64,000 bases of DNA from CAZAFC01 sp964484675. Its GTDB lineage: Bacteria; Patescibacteriota; Saccharimonadia; Saccharimonadales; UBA4665. Positions within the stretch are counted from its first letter, which is position 1, and every line of letters begins with the position of its first letter. The stretch is from the NCBI GenBank assembly GCA_964484675.1, contig CAZAFC010000003.1, positions 97,736 to 161,735 on the forward strand, in the 5' to 3' direction. Positions 28,365-36,973 of this stretch are shown here, one piece after another. The notes below the pieces were generated by a model. The model did no database searches. It saw nothing but the letters and a program-made list of their open reading frames with translations, and was not told where the DNA came from. The position numbers and the translations under genes were made by a program.

Positions 28365-29095
28365 TGCGCGCCGCGTTTCATCACGCCGAGGAGCTCGCGC
28401 CGCGCATCCGCACGTTTTGGTTTGAGCCGCTGGAACCGATCGAGTTTGTCGCTGGGCAATTCACGCAGCTGCACGTGCCGCATGCCGGTGCCGACGAGCG
28501 CGGCGCCGACCGCTGGATGACGATCTCTTCGAGTCCGCATCAGCCGCTCGTCGGCATTACGACATCTTTGGCAGCCGAGCATGGCAGTAGTTTTAAGCGT
28601 GCGCTCCAAGCGCTCCAGGCCGGACAGGAGATTACGCTCGCGGCGCCGATCGGTGATTTTGTCTTGCCCAAAAATGCCGCACTGCCACTGGTGTTCGTGG
28701 CGGCCGGTCTGGGCATCACGCCCGCGGCGAGCATTCTTTCGTGGCTGCACCATTCTGGCCAGCAGCGCGATATCATGCTGCTGCGCTTTGCCGAACATGC
28801 ACCCGAGCAGTCGCTGCCATTTGCGCCGCTCCTCGAAGCGAGTGTTGCGAGCGGGCTTTTGCGGTATCGTCTTGAATTGCGCGGTGCGACTTCGTGGCAT
28901 GAGCCCGCTGCGGCGCAAGGGCCAGACTCACCATCTGCCGCAAGTCTGCTTGCCGAGCTTGCCCGCTCCAAGCCGGAGGCGCTATTTTTTCTTGCCGGCC
29001 CGGAAGCCTTTGTCGAGTCGCTCGCCGGAGCATTGCGCAATCAAGGCATCGCGCACTATCAAATCGTGGCCGATCTGTTCCCTGGCTATATGTGA
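28364..29095 (+). CDS. ferredoxin/flavodoxin reductase-family flavoprotein
   Basis: A 243-residue FNR-type oxidoreductase. The N-terminal FAD barrel shows VAGQFTQLHVPHA and RWMTISSSPHQ (the RxYSxxS-type site is modified to RWMTISS); the NAD(P) domain shows VFVAAGLGITPAASIL and FLAGPEAF, and the chain ends ADLFPGYM. No iron-sulfur cysteines, so the electron partner is unknown. Coupled to the GDPD gene by a one-base overlap; the link is probably only transcriptional. Confidence 0.82.
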   Translation: MRAAFHHAEELAPRIRTFWFEPLEPIEFVAGQFTQLHVPHAGADERGADRWMTISSSPHQPLVGITTSLAAEHGSSFKRALQALQAGQEITLAAPIGDFVLPKNAALPLVFVAAGLGITPAASILSWLHHSGQQRDIMLLRFAEHAPEQSLPFAPLLEASVASGLLRYRLELRGATSWHEPAAAQGPDSPSAASLLAELARSKPEALFFLAGPEAFVESLAGALRNQGIAHYQIVADLFPGYM

Positions 29096-29148
29096 GCGGC
29101 CAGCCACACCTCATTTCCGCGTTGCTCAAAATGTTCTATACTGAGCCC

Positions 29149-30525
29149 ATGACGCAAGATGTTTTTCGCTACCAAACCTTCGATCTGAGCGATGATCGAC
29201 ACACAGCCACGTTCTCGTATCGGCTCGAACATGCCGGCCAAAGTTACGATTTTACAGAGGTAATTGAATTTCCTGTCGCCTTAGCGAGCGGCCCCGAGCA
29301 GCAAGCTTGTCTGCGCGCGCTCCACATCGCGCTCGGCGTGAGCTATTACAAGATTTTTGTGCCCCAGCGCATCGAGCATCCATACGAAATGAGCGCTGCG
29401 GAAGCGGATTTCTGGAACGACGTCTGGCAGCATGGCCTGGGTGAATTTTTGTATGTAAACAAGCTTTCTGCCACCGATTTGGCTCAGTTCGCCGCACAGC
29501 CTGGCGAGAACCTCGGTGCCGGGCAAACTCGACAGGTCGAAGCTCCGCAATCACTCGCGAGCACTGCGCTACTCGGCATCGGCGGCGGCAAAGATTCGAT
29601 CGTCGCGCGTGAATTGCTCGGCAAAATCGGCGTCGCTGTGCAGGGCTTTGTGATGGCCACCGGCGAGCAGCTCGGCCAAGCGCAAGCCGTCGCCCAGGTT
29701 ATGGATGTGCCACTGCACGTCATCAAGCGCACGCTCGACAAGCAGTTGCTGAGCGTGCAGGAGCAGCCTGGCGCTTTTAAGGGGCACATTCCGATTTCGC
29801 TAATTTTTGGGCTTGTCGGCGCCACGCTCGCCATCGCCACCGGCAGCGCATACGTGGTGGTCGCCAACGAATCCAGCGCCAGCATTCCACGCGGCAATGG
29901 TGGTCGCATGGCGGTCAATCATCAGTGGAGCAAGTCATTTGGTTTTGAGCAATCGCTGCAAAAATATCTGCATGACATGGTCAATCCGCAGCTCACGTAT
30001 TTCAGTGCCGTACGTCAGCTGACTTCTGTCGGCGTCGCGAAGTTGTTCGCGCGCCTGCCGCAATATTTTGAGGTGTTCACCAGCGATAATTTTGTGTTTC
30101 GCATCGATCCGTCCAAGCGGCCCAATGGTCGCTGGAGCCTGGAAAGTCCCAAGAGTCTGAGCAGTTTTATTCTGCTGTCGGCCTGGATTTCCGAGCCTGA
30201 TATGTTGCGTATTTTTGGCCGGAACTTTTTGGATGAAGCTTCGCTCGAGCCGCTGTTTCTGGCGCTTTTGGGCGTGCGGGGTGATCCGCCGCTCGACTGC
30301 GTAGGCACCGTCGAAGAACTCGTTTTGTCGCTCAATCTTGCTGTTCGCCAGGGAAAATTCGCTGGCAGCGCGCTCCTTGAATTGGCCCGCGAGCATCAAG
30401 TTTTGTCCGGCCAAGATTGGGATGCCGAGCTAGCTCAGATGCTCACTGTTCAAACCGATTCTGCACTGCCGACCGCGCTTGTCGAGCCCATCACCACTGC
30501 CATAACAGAGGAATTACAATCATGA
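29149..30525 (+). CDS. murL: MurL-type UDP-MurNAc-L-Ala-L-Glu epimerase
   Basis: A 458-residue protein that I assign to MurL, the enzyme that inverts the terminal L-Glu of UDP-MurNAc-L-Ala-L-Glu to D-Glu, replacing glutamate racemase. The evidence is the nucleotide-binding loop LLGIGGGKDSIVARELLG (GGGKDS at 145-150), length near 450, an ANESSASIPRGNG stretch, and above all the directly following MurD2-like gene, the known partner. Start 29149 follows TATACT (29137-29142) by six bases. Its TGA overlaps the next ATG. The family name is from memory and should be confirmed by profile search. Confidence 0.8.
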   Translation: MTQDVFRYQTFDLSDDRHTATFSYRLEHAGQSYDFTEVIEFPVALASGPEQQACLRALHIALGVSYYKIFVPQRIEHPYEMSAAEADFWNDVWQHGLGEFLYVNKLSATDLAQFAAQPGENLGAGQTRQVEAPQSLASTALLGIGGGKDSIVARELLGKIGVAVQGFVMATGEQLGQAQAVAQVMDVPLHVIKRTLDKQLLSVQEQPGAFKGHIPISLIFGLVGATLAIATGSAYVVVANESSASIPRGNGGRMAVNHQWSKSFGFEQSLQKYLHDMVNPQLTYFSAVRQLTSVGVAKLFARLPQYFEVFTSDNFVFRIDPSKRPNGRWSLESPKSLSSFILLSAWISEPDMLRIFGRNFLDEASLEPLFLALLGVRGDPPLDCVGTVEELVLSLNLAVRQGKFAGSALLELAREHQVLSGQDWDAELAQMLTVQTDSALPTALVEPITTAITEELQS

Positions 30526-31787
30526 CCACCACCCGTCCGCTTGAAGGCTTCACCGATAAAAACGTTGTCTTCGTTGGCAAAGGCCAGGGCCGCGCCATGC
30601 TCGGCATCCAGGAATTCCTAGAAAAGCACGGCTCGCTCGCCTCGTTTATTGGCGTCGACAAGGCCGCTGGCGAGCACCCGCTTGACTTCCTGAAGGACTA
30701 CGACCCCGCCACAACCGTGTTCATCAAAAACGAAGGCATCCCCGGCACTGAAATGCCGGTGCCGTACATCACGCCGCTACAGCTTTTCTTTTCGCTCGTG
30801 CCGGTTACTGGCGCGACGACGATCGGCATCACCGGCAGCAAGGGCAAGAGCACCACGACATCGATCACGGCACATATCCTCGAGATAGCCGGCAAAAAAG
30901 TAGTGCTGGCCGGCAACATCGGCATTTCGCCGCTTGCGGCACTCGAAACTGCCGATGCGGAGACGATTTTCGTCCTCGAACTTTCCAGTTATCAGTTGTC
31001 CGACCTGCGGGTGAGCCCACACATCTCGGCCTGCACCAACCTCTACAATGATCATACCGACTGGCACGGCTCGCTTGAGAACTACTGGGAAGCGAAGCAC
31101 AACATCATGCGATTCGCTGGCGCTGACGACGTGTTCATCTACAATCCCGACTTCGAACTGCTACGCAACTGGGTCAAAGACAGTGCGTGCAAAGCAATTG
31201 CCATCGATCCGAACGAATCACTCGACCTCTCGCACGCACAACTCTTTGGCGACCACAATCGCCTCAATGCGCTGATCGCCCGCGAAATCGCCCGCCAGTG
31301 CGGCGTGCCCGATGACGTAAGCCAAAAAGCCATCGAGAGCTTCGCGCCGCTGCGCCACCGCATGCAAGTCGTCGCAACCAGAAACGGCGTCACCTACATC
31401 GACGACGCCATCGGCATGACGCCCGAATCCACATTGGCCGGGCTCAAGGCAATTGCCGAAAAGTTCGGGCCAATCGGCTGTCTCTTGCTCGGCGGCCAGG
31501 ACCGCAATTATGATTTTGCTGAACTCATGCGCGCAATCGCCGACGCCAACGTCCCCAATCTTGTCTTTTTCCCAAACACCACCGCCAAAATGAAAGCCGC
31601 CATGCCGCAAGGCTACGCCCCGAACATACTCGATACGACCAGCATGCAAGCAGCAGTGGCGTTCGCCGCCAAGCACGCGCCCGCCGGATCAGTTGTGCTA
31701 CTCAGTACCGCAGCCCCAAGCTACTCGTTGTGGCGCGACTTCGAAGAAAAAGGCGATCAGTTTCAAGCTGCCGTCAAGCAGATCTAG
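30522..31787 (+). CDS. murD2: MurD2-like UDP-MurNAc-L-Ala:L-Glu ligase
   Basis: A 421-residue Mur ligase that would add L-glutamate to UDP-MurNAc-L-alanine with ATP, in the cytoplasm. Seen: ATP loop GITGSKGKSTTTS (102-114), the ELSSYQLSDLR motif, NLYNDHTDWHGS with the catalytic His, the carbamylated-Lys region EAKHNIMRF, HRMQVVATRNGVTYIDDAIGMTPES, and GGQDRNYDF. A normal MurD joins D-Glu; pairing with MurL (ATGA overlap) indicates the MurD2 type using L-Glu. No glutamate racemase is seen in the window. Confidence 0.87.
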   Translation: MTTTRPLEGFTDKNVVFVGKGQGRAMLGIQEFLEKHGSLASFIGVDKAAGEHPLDFLKDYDPATTVFIKNEGIPGTEMPVPYITPLQLFFSLVPVTGATTIGITGSKGKSTTTSITAHILEIAGKKVVLAGNIGISPLAALETADAETIFVLELSSYQLSDLRVSPHISACTNLYNDHTDWHGSLENYWEAKHNIMRFAGADDVFIYNPDFELLRNWVKDSACKAIAIDPNESLDLSHAQLFGDHNRLNALIAREIARQCGVPDDVSQKAIESFAPLRHRMQVVATRNGVTYIDDAIGMTPESTLAGLKAIAEKFGPIGCLLLGGQDRNYDFAELMRAIADANVPNLVFFPNTTAKMKAAMPQGYAPNILDTTSMQAAVAFAAKHAPAGSVVLLSTAAPSYSLWRDFEEKGDQFQAAVKQI

Positions 31788-31806
31788 AGCCTAAACTAGA
31801 GTCGCG

Positions 31807-32805
31807 TTAGTCTGCGTGCTCGCGAGCGTGATCGGTAAGATATTCGCGCAGATACAGCGCGGCGGCCGCGCCTTCGCCCGTGGCGCTGGCGATTTGCATG
31901 GTCGAGCCCGAACGAACGTCGCCGGCCACGAATATGCCGGGCACATTAGTTCGCAAGTGGTCGTCGCACTTCACAAAGCCAAGCTCGTCCAGCTCAACGC
32001 CAGAATTCGCCAGAAACTGTGTATTCGGCTTGAGGCCCACGAACACAAATACGCCATCTGTGTCGAATGCAACCTGTTTCGGCTCGCCACTCGAGGTATC
32101 CGTGGCCCGCACCTTCACGACATGTCCATCCTCGCCAACAATTTCGCTCGAGGTTGTTTTGAAATGCACGGTGATCTTGTCGGCGTGCTTCTCGAGATCG
32201 TGCTGCAAAATTTCCGACGCCCGGAATTTGTCACCGCGCACCAACAGATCAATGTGGCTCGCGTAGCGAGTCAGGAACATCGCTTCCTGCACGGCTGAGT
32301 TGCCGCCGCCAATCACGACCAAGCGCTTGTCGCGGTAGAACGCGCCATCGCAGGTGGCGCAGTAATGCACGCCATGCGCATAATACTCGGCCTCGCCAGG
32401 GATGCCGATCTTTTTGTAGTCGCTGCCGGTGGCGATCAGCACTGCCTTTGCGTACATATCGCCGCTGGTCGTTTCCAGTTTCTTGAGTGCGCCTTCATCT
32501 GTTATTTTGGTGACTTCGCCGAGTTCGATCTGCGCGCCGAAGCGCTCAGCCTGCTTGCGAAAATCATCGGCCAGCGCCAGGCCAGCGATGCCTTCTGGAA
32601 AGCCCGGATAGTTATCCACCCAGTCAGTAATTGCAGCCAATCCACCAATGACGCCGCGCTCAAACAGCAGCGTATCGATGTCCTCGCGCGTCGTGTACAC
32701 GGCGGCGGCCAGAGCGGCAGGGCCAGCGCCAATCATAATCACATCGTGCGGACTAGCGATGTCACCCGATTTCTTCGAAGTGGGCTCGTGCGATACATCA
32801 GTCAT
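31807..32805 (-). CDS. trxB: thioredoxin-disulfide reductase
   Basis: A 332-residue NADPH-dependent flavoprotein reducing thioredoxin-like proteins. Seen: FAD loop MIGAGPAALAAAVYT, the redox-active CATC in HYCATCDGAFY, the NADPH site VIGGGNSAVQEAMF and the second FAD motif GIFVAGDVR. Start 32805 is four bases after the glutaredoxin stop; an in-frame TTG at 32817 was rejected. The neighbouring glutaredoxin-like protein is the probable electron acceptor, since no thioredoxin is visible here. Confidence 0.95.
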   Translation of the reverse strand: MTDVSHEPTSKKSGDIASPHDVIMIGAGPAALAAAVYTTREDIDTLLFERGVIGGLAAITDWVDNYPGFPEGIAGLALADDFRKQAERFGAQIELGEVTKITDEGALKKLETTSGDMYAKAVLIATGSDYKKIGIPGEAEYYAHGVHYCATCDGAFYRDKRLVVIGGGNSAVQEAMFLTRYASHIDLLVRGDKFRASEILQHDLEKHADKITVHFKTTSSEIVGEDGHVVKVRATDTSSGEPKQVAFDTDGVFVFVGLKPNTQFLANSGVELDELGFVKCDDHLRTNVPGIFVAGDVRSGSTMQIASATGEGAAAALYLREYLTDHAREHAD

Positions 32806-32809
32806 ATTT

Positions 32810-33058
32810 TTAGGCAACTGCTGGCGCTAATTTAGCAAGATTGAAGCCAACGACAACTTCACGCGTATCATCGGCCTTGGTCACGACCGTGACCGGCACG
32901 GTGAGGGCGCCGCTCACGGCCAGCGCCTCAGCCTGTCGCTCGGGGAATTGATCGAGATTCACTTCTTCGTACGCTATACCTTTGGCGCCGAGCCACTTTT
33001 TGACCATGCCGCAGTATGCGCACGTATTTGTGGTGAAGATAGTGATATTTTTGACCAT
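32810..33058 (-). CDS. glutaredoxin-like redox protein
   Basis: An 82-residue thioredoxin-fold protein with active site CAYC (13-16) and the cis-Pro motif TVPVTVV (about 53-59). Similar small proteins (NrdH/Grx type) take electrons from thioredoxin reductase, which matches the gene order grx-trxB. GGGAGG lies about eight bases before the ATG and a TATAAT-like box is near 33097, so a leader of about 30 bases precedes it. Confidence 0.9.
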   Translation of the reverse strand: MVKNITIFTTNTCAYCGMVKKWLGAKGIAYEEVNLDQFPERQAEALAVSGALTVPVTVVTKADDTREVVVGFNLAKLAPAVA

Positions 33059-33173
33059 GACGAATGCCTCCCCTGTTTTCTGTTTCGTTGCTTTTGATTA
33101 TATATGGCGGTTGGCGATGTCGCAAGACCACCATATATTGTGTTTTTTACGCTAATGGTTTATTTTCCGGCGA

Positions 33174-33710
33174 CTACTTGGCGGTACCGATCGAGTGCAA
33201 AGTGACGTCAAATACCAAATCAGCGTTTGCCGGAATGCCCGAGCCAGCTGGCGGATTTGCGCCGTACGCGAGTGCAGCCGGGATGAGCAAGCGGCGTGTG
33301 CCGCCGACTTTCATGCCCGGGATACCGTCTGCCCAGCCCTTGATTACGCCGCCAAGCGAAAACGAAATCGGCTGGCCCGTATCCTTCGAGCTCTGGAAGA
33401 TAATTCCGGTCGCAGCCACAGCGCCGGTGTAGTCCACCGTAACGCTATCGCCCGCTTTCACCACGTCGCCCGTGCCGGCGACAGTGTCGATCGTTTGCAG
33501 TTGGTCAATATGTGCGACTGGCGTAAAGTTTTCCAATTTTGTTCCCTCCAAAGTTGCTGTTTGTGCCGTGGTCGCCGGCGTGTTGCCAGCGTTTTTTGAG
33601 TTTGTGTGATCCTGCCAAAGTACGGCGATCGTTGTTGCGCAAGAAAAACCAAAGAACAACACCGCGACAACTAGCGCCATCACGCGCGTTCGCTTGCGTG
33701 TTTGCGTCAT
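33174..33710 (-). CDS. FKBP-type peptidyl-prolyl isomerase, membrane-anchored
   Basis: A 178-residue protein with a basic N terminus, a membrane anchor (about 10-30, VMALVVAVLFFGFSCATTIA; a Cys may allow lipidation but no clean lipobox), a Thr/Ala-rich linker and an FKBP domain (about 75-178). FKBP hallmarks: DSVTVDYTG, GQPISFSLGGVIKGW, GMKVGGTRRLLIPAALAYG, LVFDVTL. It likely folds secreted proteins outside the membrane. AGGAGG is five bases before the ATG; TATAAT at 33732-33737 gives a short leader. Confidence 0.9.
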   Translation of the reverse strand: MTQTRKRTRVMALVVAVLFFGFSCATTIAVLWQDHTNSKNAGNTPATTAQTATLEGTKLENFTPVAHIDQLQTIDTVAGTGDVVKAGDSVTVDYTGAVAATGIIFQSSKDTGQPISFSLGGVIKGWADGIPGMKVGGTRRLLIPAALAYGANPPAGSGIPANADLVFDVTLHSIGTAK

Positions 33711-33757
33711 ATTCCCTCCTAATTCCTGTTCATTATACGCCCAATATCCGGCCGTGG

Positions 33758-35536
33758 CTAGCTGGCAATGTCGTACTTTTTCAGCGCTTTTTTGGTCGCG
33801 GCACCGTGGCCCTGAAGCTTGAGCAATTGCGCATAAATCCCGCCACTGTTGGCAAGCTCAGCTGGCGCGCCGATCTCGTCAACCGCACCATTTTTCAGCG
33901 TGATAATCTGATCCACTGTCTGAATAGTACTCAGCCGGTGCGCCACAATCAGCGTCGTGCGGCCTTTCATGAGCCGCTCGAGCGCCTGCTGCACCAAATG
34001 CTCGCTGCGACTGTCGAGGCTGCTGGTGGCTTCGTCAAGAATAAGAATCGGCGCATCTTTGAGGATTGCGCGGGCGATCGCGATTCGCTGCTTCTGGCCG
34101 CCACTCAGCTTGAGGCCACGCTCGCCAATTTCGGTCTCGTAGCCCGCATCAAACTTTTCAATAAATTCGTGCGCGTTAGCCGATTTGGCCGCAGCAATCA
34201 CCTCCGCCTCGGCGGCGTCCGGCCGCGCGTAGCTAATATTTTCGCGAATCGTGCCACTAAATAGTGCCGGCTCCTGAAACACAACACCAATTTGGCCGCG
34301 CAAGCTTGCCTGCGTCACCTCGTTGATATCCTGGCCATCAATAAGAATTCGCCCCGCCCCGACCTCATACAGTCGCAGCAAAAGGTTCGTCAGCGTCGTC
34401 TTGCCCTCACCACTCTCGCCCACCAGCGCCACCTTAGTGTCCGGCGCAATGCGCATGTCAATGTCGCGCAGCACCGGCTCATCGGCCACATACCCAAACT
34501 GCACGTGCTCAAACCGAATCTCGCCAGCACGAAGCTGCAACTTGCTCGCATCAGGCTGATCCAGAATCTCCGGCTGCTCGTCCATCACCGCAAAATAATC
34601 CTTGGTATTGGCAATCGCGCGCTGAGTTGCGTCGACCAAAAAGCTAATACTAAACAGCGGGATGCGAATAAGCGCCGCGTATTGCACAAGCAGCACCATC
34701 GTGCCGAGCGTGTAGCGGCCGCGCGCTGTTTCCACGAAGATATACAGGAATACTGCCAAAAAGATCAGATTCAAAACGAGTCGGCGGCGGACATCATGAC
34801 GATGCCAATACCGACTTTGAGGCCGAGTTGTTTGCACAGCTTGGTCGAGCTGTTTGTTGAAAAAGGCCAGTTCGCGCGCTTCCTGCAAAAAACTCTTGAC
34901 CACGCGCACCTGGCCCACGGCTTCGGCGAAGCGCCCGCTCGCCACATCCTGCTGGTCGTTGATTTCGCGCTGATAGCCGCGCCATTTCTGACTCGTCAAC
35001 ATCGTAAGATAGATAAAAATCGGGTACAACGCCAGCAGCATGAGCGCCACCTGCCAGCTGTACATAGCAACAATGATGAGCGTGAACACCGTACTGAATA
35101 AAAATTGCAAAAAGTTGTTGCTCACTGCCTGAACGAAGGTGCTGATTTGCGAAATGCCGCGGTTCATCCGGTTGATAATTTTGCCTGTGAGCTCACGATC
35201 GAAATAGCCTTGCGGCAGACTCAAGACATGCTCAAAGTAGCGCCGGCTCAGCTCGCGCTGCAATTTCGCAGACAGCACGTCGCCCAAATAACCGCTCACA
35301 TTACTAAGCAATGTCTGGCTGACATCTGTCAAGAAAATTGCCAGCGCGAACACCGCCACCACTGTAATATTTGCGTGTCCGCCATGTAATGTTCGCCCGA
35401 TCTGGTCGACGGCGCCCTTCGTAAACAGCGGCTGCAGCTGACTCATTCCTGCGAGCAAAATCGTAAACAACGAAATCGCGACATAATAGCCGCGCAAATT
35501 TTTCGTAAACCGGACAATCCGCCAAATATCTCGCAT
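33758..35536 (-). CDS. ABC exporter, fused membrane and ATPase domains
   Basis: A 592-residue half-transporter of the MsbA/multidrug type acting as a dimer. The N-terminal half has six predicted helices with the coupling region around FDRELTGKIINRMNRGI; the C-terminal half has Walker A VGESGEGKTTLTNLL, Q-loop, LSGGQKQRIAIARA, Walker B PILILDEATSSLDSRSE and VAHRLSTI. Substrate unknown. The start at 35536 lies nine bases after TATACT (35546-35551); AGGAG sits between, so both leaderless and ribosome-site initiation are possible. The upstream 47 codons of the frame are rejected. Confidence 0.92.
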   Translation of the reverse strand: MRDIWRIVRFTKNLRGYYVAISLFTILLAGMSQLQPLFTKGAVDQIGRTLHGGHANITVVAVFALAIFLTDVSQTLLSNVSGYLGDVLSAKLQRELSRRYFEHVLSLPQGYFDRELTGKIINRMNRGISQISTFVQAVSNNFLQFLFSTVFTLIIVAMYSWQVALMLLALYPIFIYLTMLTSQKWRGYQREINDQQDVASGRFAEAVGQVRVVKSFLQEARELAFFNKQLDQAVQTTRPQSRYWHRHDVRRRLVLNLIFLAVFLYIFVETARGRYTLGTMVLLVQYAALIRIPLFSISFLVDATQRAIANTKDYFAVMDEQPEILDQPDASKLQLRAGEIRFEHVQFGYVADEPVLRDIDMRIAPDTKVALVGESGEGKTTLTNLLLRLYEVGAGRILIDGQDINEVTQASLRGQIGVVFQEPALFSGTIRENISYARPDAAEAEVIAAAKSANAHEFIEKFDAGYETEIGERGLKLSGGQKQRIAIARAILKDAPILILDEATSSLDSRSEHLVQQALERLMKGRTTLIVAHRLSTIQTVDQIITLKNGAVDEIGAPAELANSGGIYAQLLKLQGHGAATKKALKKYDIAS

Positions 35537-35599
35537 TTCGCTCCTAGTATAGCTAAAAATAAGCGCTTGGAATAATAATTCTTGAAAAAGACGGTATTG

Positions 35600-35870
35600 G
35601 TGATGGGGGATTCGTGCTGCGGGAACCGGCCGAGCAAGGAGCGCCTGCTCAGGCACGAGTTTCCAAGACAAGCACACAGCCGCAGCAGGTCAGGCGGCCA
35701 CATGCCAGGGCCAAGTAGCAGCCGAGTCATGCAAAGCGACGTGGCTTGGACTTGATGGCTCAGTGCTGCCCCACGAGAATGACGCCTTGGCCATACTACC
35801 CGACGAACAAGCTGGCTCGCGCGCGCAAAAAAACGTGCACCGAAGCGCGAGCCAGCCTCATTCGTCAGCA
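35600..35870 (+). ncRNA. candidate structured non-coding RNA
   Basis: This 270-base stretch has no convincing gene but nested perfect helices: TGCTGCGG (35615-35622) with CCGCAGCA (35680-35687); inside it GCCGAGCA (35629-35636) with TGCTC-A-GGC (35646-35654); GGCCAAG (35709-35715) with CTTGGCC (35786-35792), enclosing GCAGC/GCTGC and GAGTCAT (35724-35730)/ATGGCTC (35755-35761); and GACGAA/TTCGTC around an 11-bp stem GCTGGCTCGCG/CGCGAGCCAGC (35811-35856). A T-G pair in one helix favours the + strand. RNase P, tmRNA, SRP and 6S hallmarks were looked for and not found. It ends near ATTTTTCG (35881-35888). Confidence 0.45.
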
Positions 35871-35908
35871 TCGTAGGAGCATTTTTCGTTAGCTGTGGCT
35901 AGATGGAA

Positions 35909-36079
35909 CTACCTGCTGTTCTGGCTCTTCAGGAACTCCTTGTACCACGCGCAATTACTTTTGTGGCGCGAGCCTCCGCAAGCATTGCAAGTCTTCTTGG
36001 TCAGTCCGCCAAGCGCGGCACGGCCAGCCGTTCCTCCGCAACGCGGGCAGCAGCCTTTGCACTCTCGGGTTCGGGCCAC
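35909..36079 (-). CDS. 56-residue zinc-ribbon protein
   Basis: A very short gene whose product carries CKGCCPRCGG near its N terminus and TCNACGG...SNC near the middle, a DnaJ-like or ribbon-type arrangement of paired cysteines that should hold one or two zinc ions, followed by AWYKEFLKSQNSR. Starting with GTG at 36079 places AGAGGAA nine bases upstream; a GTG at 36088 is too close to that site. A TTGAAC-17-TATAAT promoter lies about 90 bases upstream, with a small hairpin in the leader. Such ribbons often bind RNA or DNA; the target here is unknown. Confidence 0.65.
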   Translation of the reverse strand: MARTRECKGCCPRCGGTAGRAALGGLTKKTCNACGGSRHKSNCAWYKEFLKSQNSR

Positions 36080-36169
36080 AGTGGCCACTTCCTCTCAACT
36101 AGAATGTGCGATTCTGCGATGCCTGGGGATGGGCATCACCAATATCCGTCTGCCTAGAAATTAGGCAAA

Positions 36170-36205
36170 CATATTATACAATAATTGATACACCCGTTCA
36201 ATCAT
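36170..36205 (-). promoter_or_regulatory. promoter of the zinc-ribbon gene
   Basis: Read leftward, TTGAAC and TATAAT (about 36172-36177) are 17 bases apart, one of the best promoters in the window. The leader then forms a GCCTA/TAGGC hairpin around 36150-36165. Beyond it, 36206-36360 holds no supported gene. Confidence 0.65.
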
Positions 36206-36360
36206 ACGAGTCAGACTCATTATTTGAACTGGCGAGCCATCACACCACCCCAGAATCGTTCATAAAAAGCACGCACTAGGCCGCGATCTTCTCGCGGCAA
36301 TTGCTGCGAGAGCCCAAGTTCAATGCATGCGTCATCACATGTAATCAAAAGTAAAACGCT

Positions 36361-36405
36361 CCGGCCCAGGTGACATCCAAAAAGGATGATACTCGCCTGG
36401 GCCGG
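36361..36405 (-). terminator. terminator of the three-helix protein gene
   Basis: CCGGCCCAGG (36361-36370) and CCTGGGCCGG (36396-36405) form a 10-bp stem with a second inner stem; read leftward it is followed by GAGCGTTTTACTTTTG. It lies just after the stop of the gene at 36418-36798. Confidence 0.75.
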
Positions 36406-36417
36406 GATCTGACGGGA

Positions 36418-36798
36418 TCAGCTCGGGATGTCAAGCAGCCACAGCAGCGCAAGAATCAGGACGAGATCGACGTAAAGCATGGTCGACCGAGTGGTCTTCC
36501 AATTCCCCAGCAGCAGCCTGACGGACCTGAACCCAAAGTGTCGCCCGGTGGTGATAGCCGACATGCGCCAGCGATGCCGCAGGGAACGAACCGCGACGAT
36601 CAAACTCGCGATCACGTAGGGTACGGCGATCACCCAGAAGAGCGCAGCCTGCAATGCGATCTCCACAAAGATGTAATTCGCAGCCACCCCAAACAGCAGT
36701 GGCAACACGTAGGGCACCCGCACTTCTGTGCGCCAGTACTGCGAGAGTCGCGCGCGAACGCCGGCAGGCGGCGCGTCGGCTTCGTCGGCATCATGCAT
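36418..36798 (-). CDS. unrecognised protein with three membrane helices
   Basis: A 126-residue integral membrane protein: an acidic N terminus (MHDADEADAPP), helices at about 30-48 (VPYVLPLLFGVAANYIFVEI), 50-72 and 105-124, and a basic loop (RSLRHRWRMSAITTGRHFGF) between. No family recognised. AAGGAAG lies six bases before the ATG at 36798. A leftward TTGTTG-17-TATTGT promoter near 36868-36896 makes the longer frame from 36930 unlikely. Own promoter, long leader and terminator place it in the orphan class. Confidence 0.65.
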   Translation of the reverse strand: MHDADEADAPPAGVRARLSQYWRTEVRVPYVLPLLFGVAANYIFVEIALQAALFWVIAVPYVIASLIVAVRSLRHRWRMSAITTGRHFGFRSVRLLLGNWKTTRSTMLYVDLVLILALLWLLDIPS

Positions 36799-36973
36799 AG
36801 CGATCTTCCTTCTGTTTTGGTCGACCCTTTGAGGCCGAGAGCGCATCCGGGCAATTGCCAGAACTCGCTCACAATACCATAAAACCAGCAGACCAACAAG
36901 CGGCACAACAAGCAACAGCCCCGAGCGCACACTGCTTTACACCGCAGCAAAATTCATGTCGTATACTATGGAC

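Noticed and set aside
35600..35870. RNase P RNA, tmRNA, SRP or 6S RNA
   Set aside because: The conserved cores of these RNAs were looked for on both strands and not found.
35443..35871. 142-codon leftward frame
   Set aside because: Overlaps the ABC exporter start and its promoter and runs through the helices of the candidate RNA; no ribosome site.
36220..36348. 42-codon leftward frame from TTG ending in AFYERFWGGVMARQFK
   Set aside because: Looks protein-like and has GGAG upstream, but it begins in a terminator hairpin with an unusual start; not enough support.
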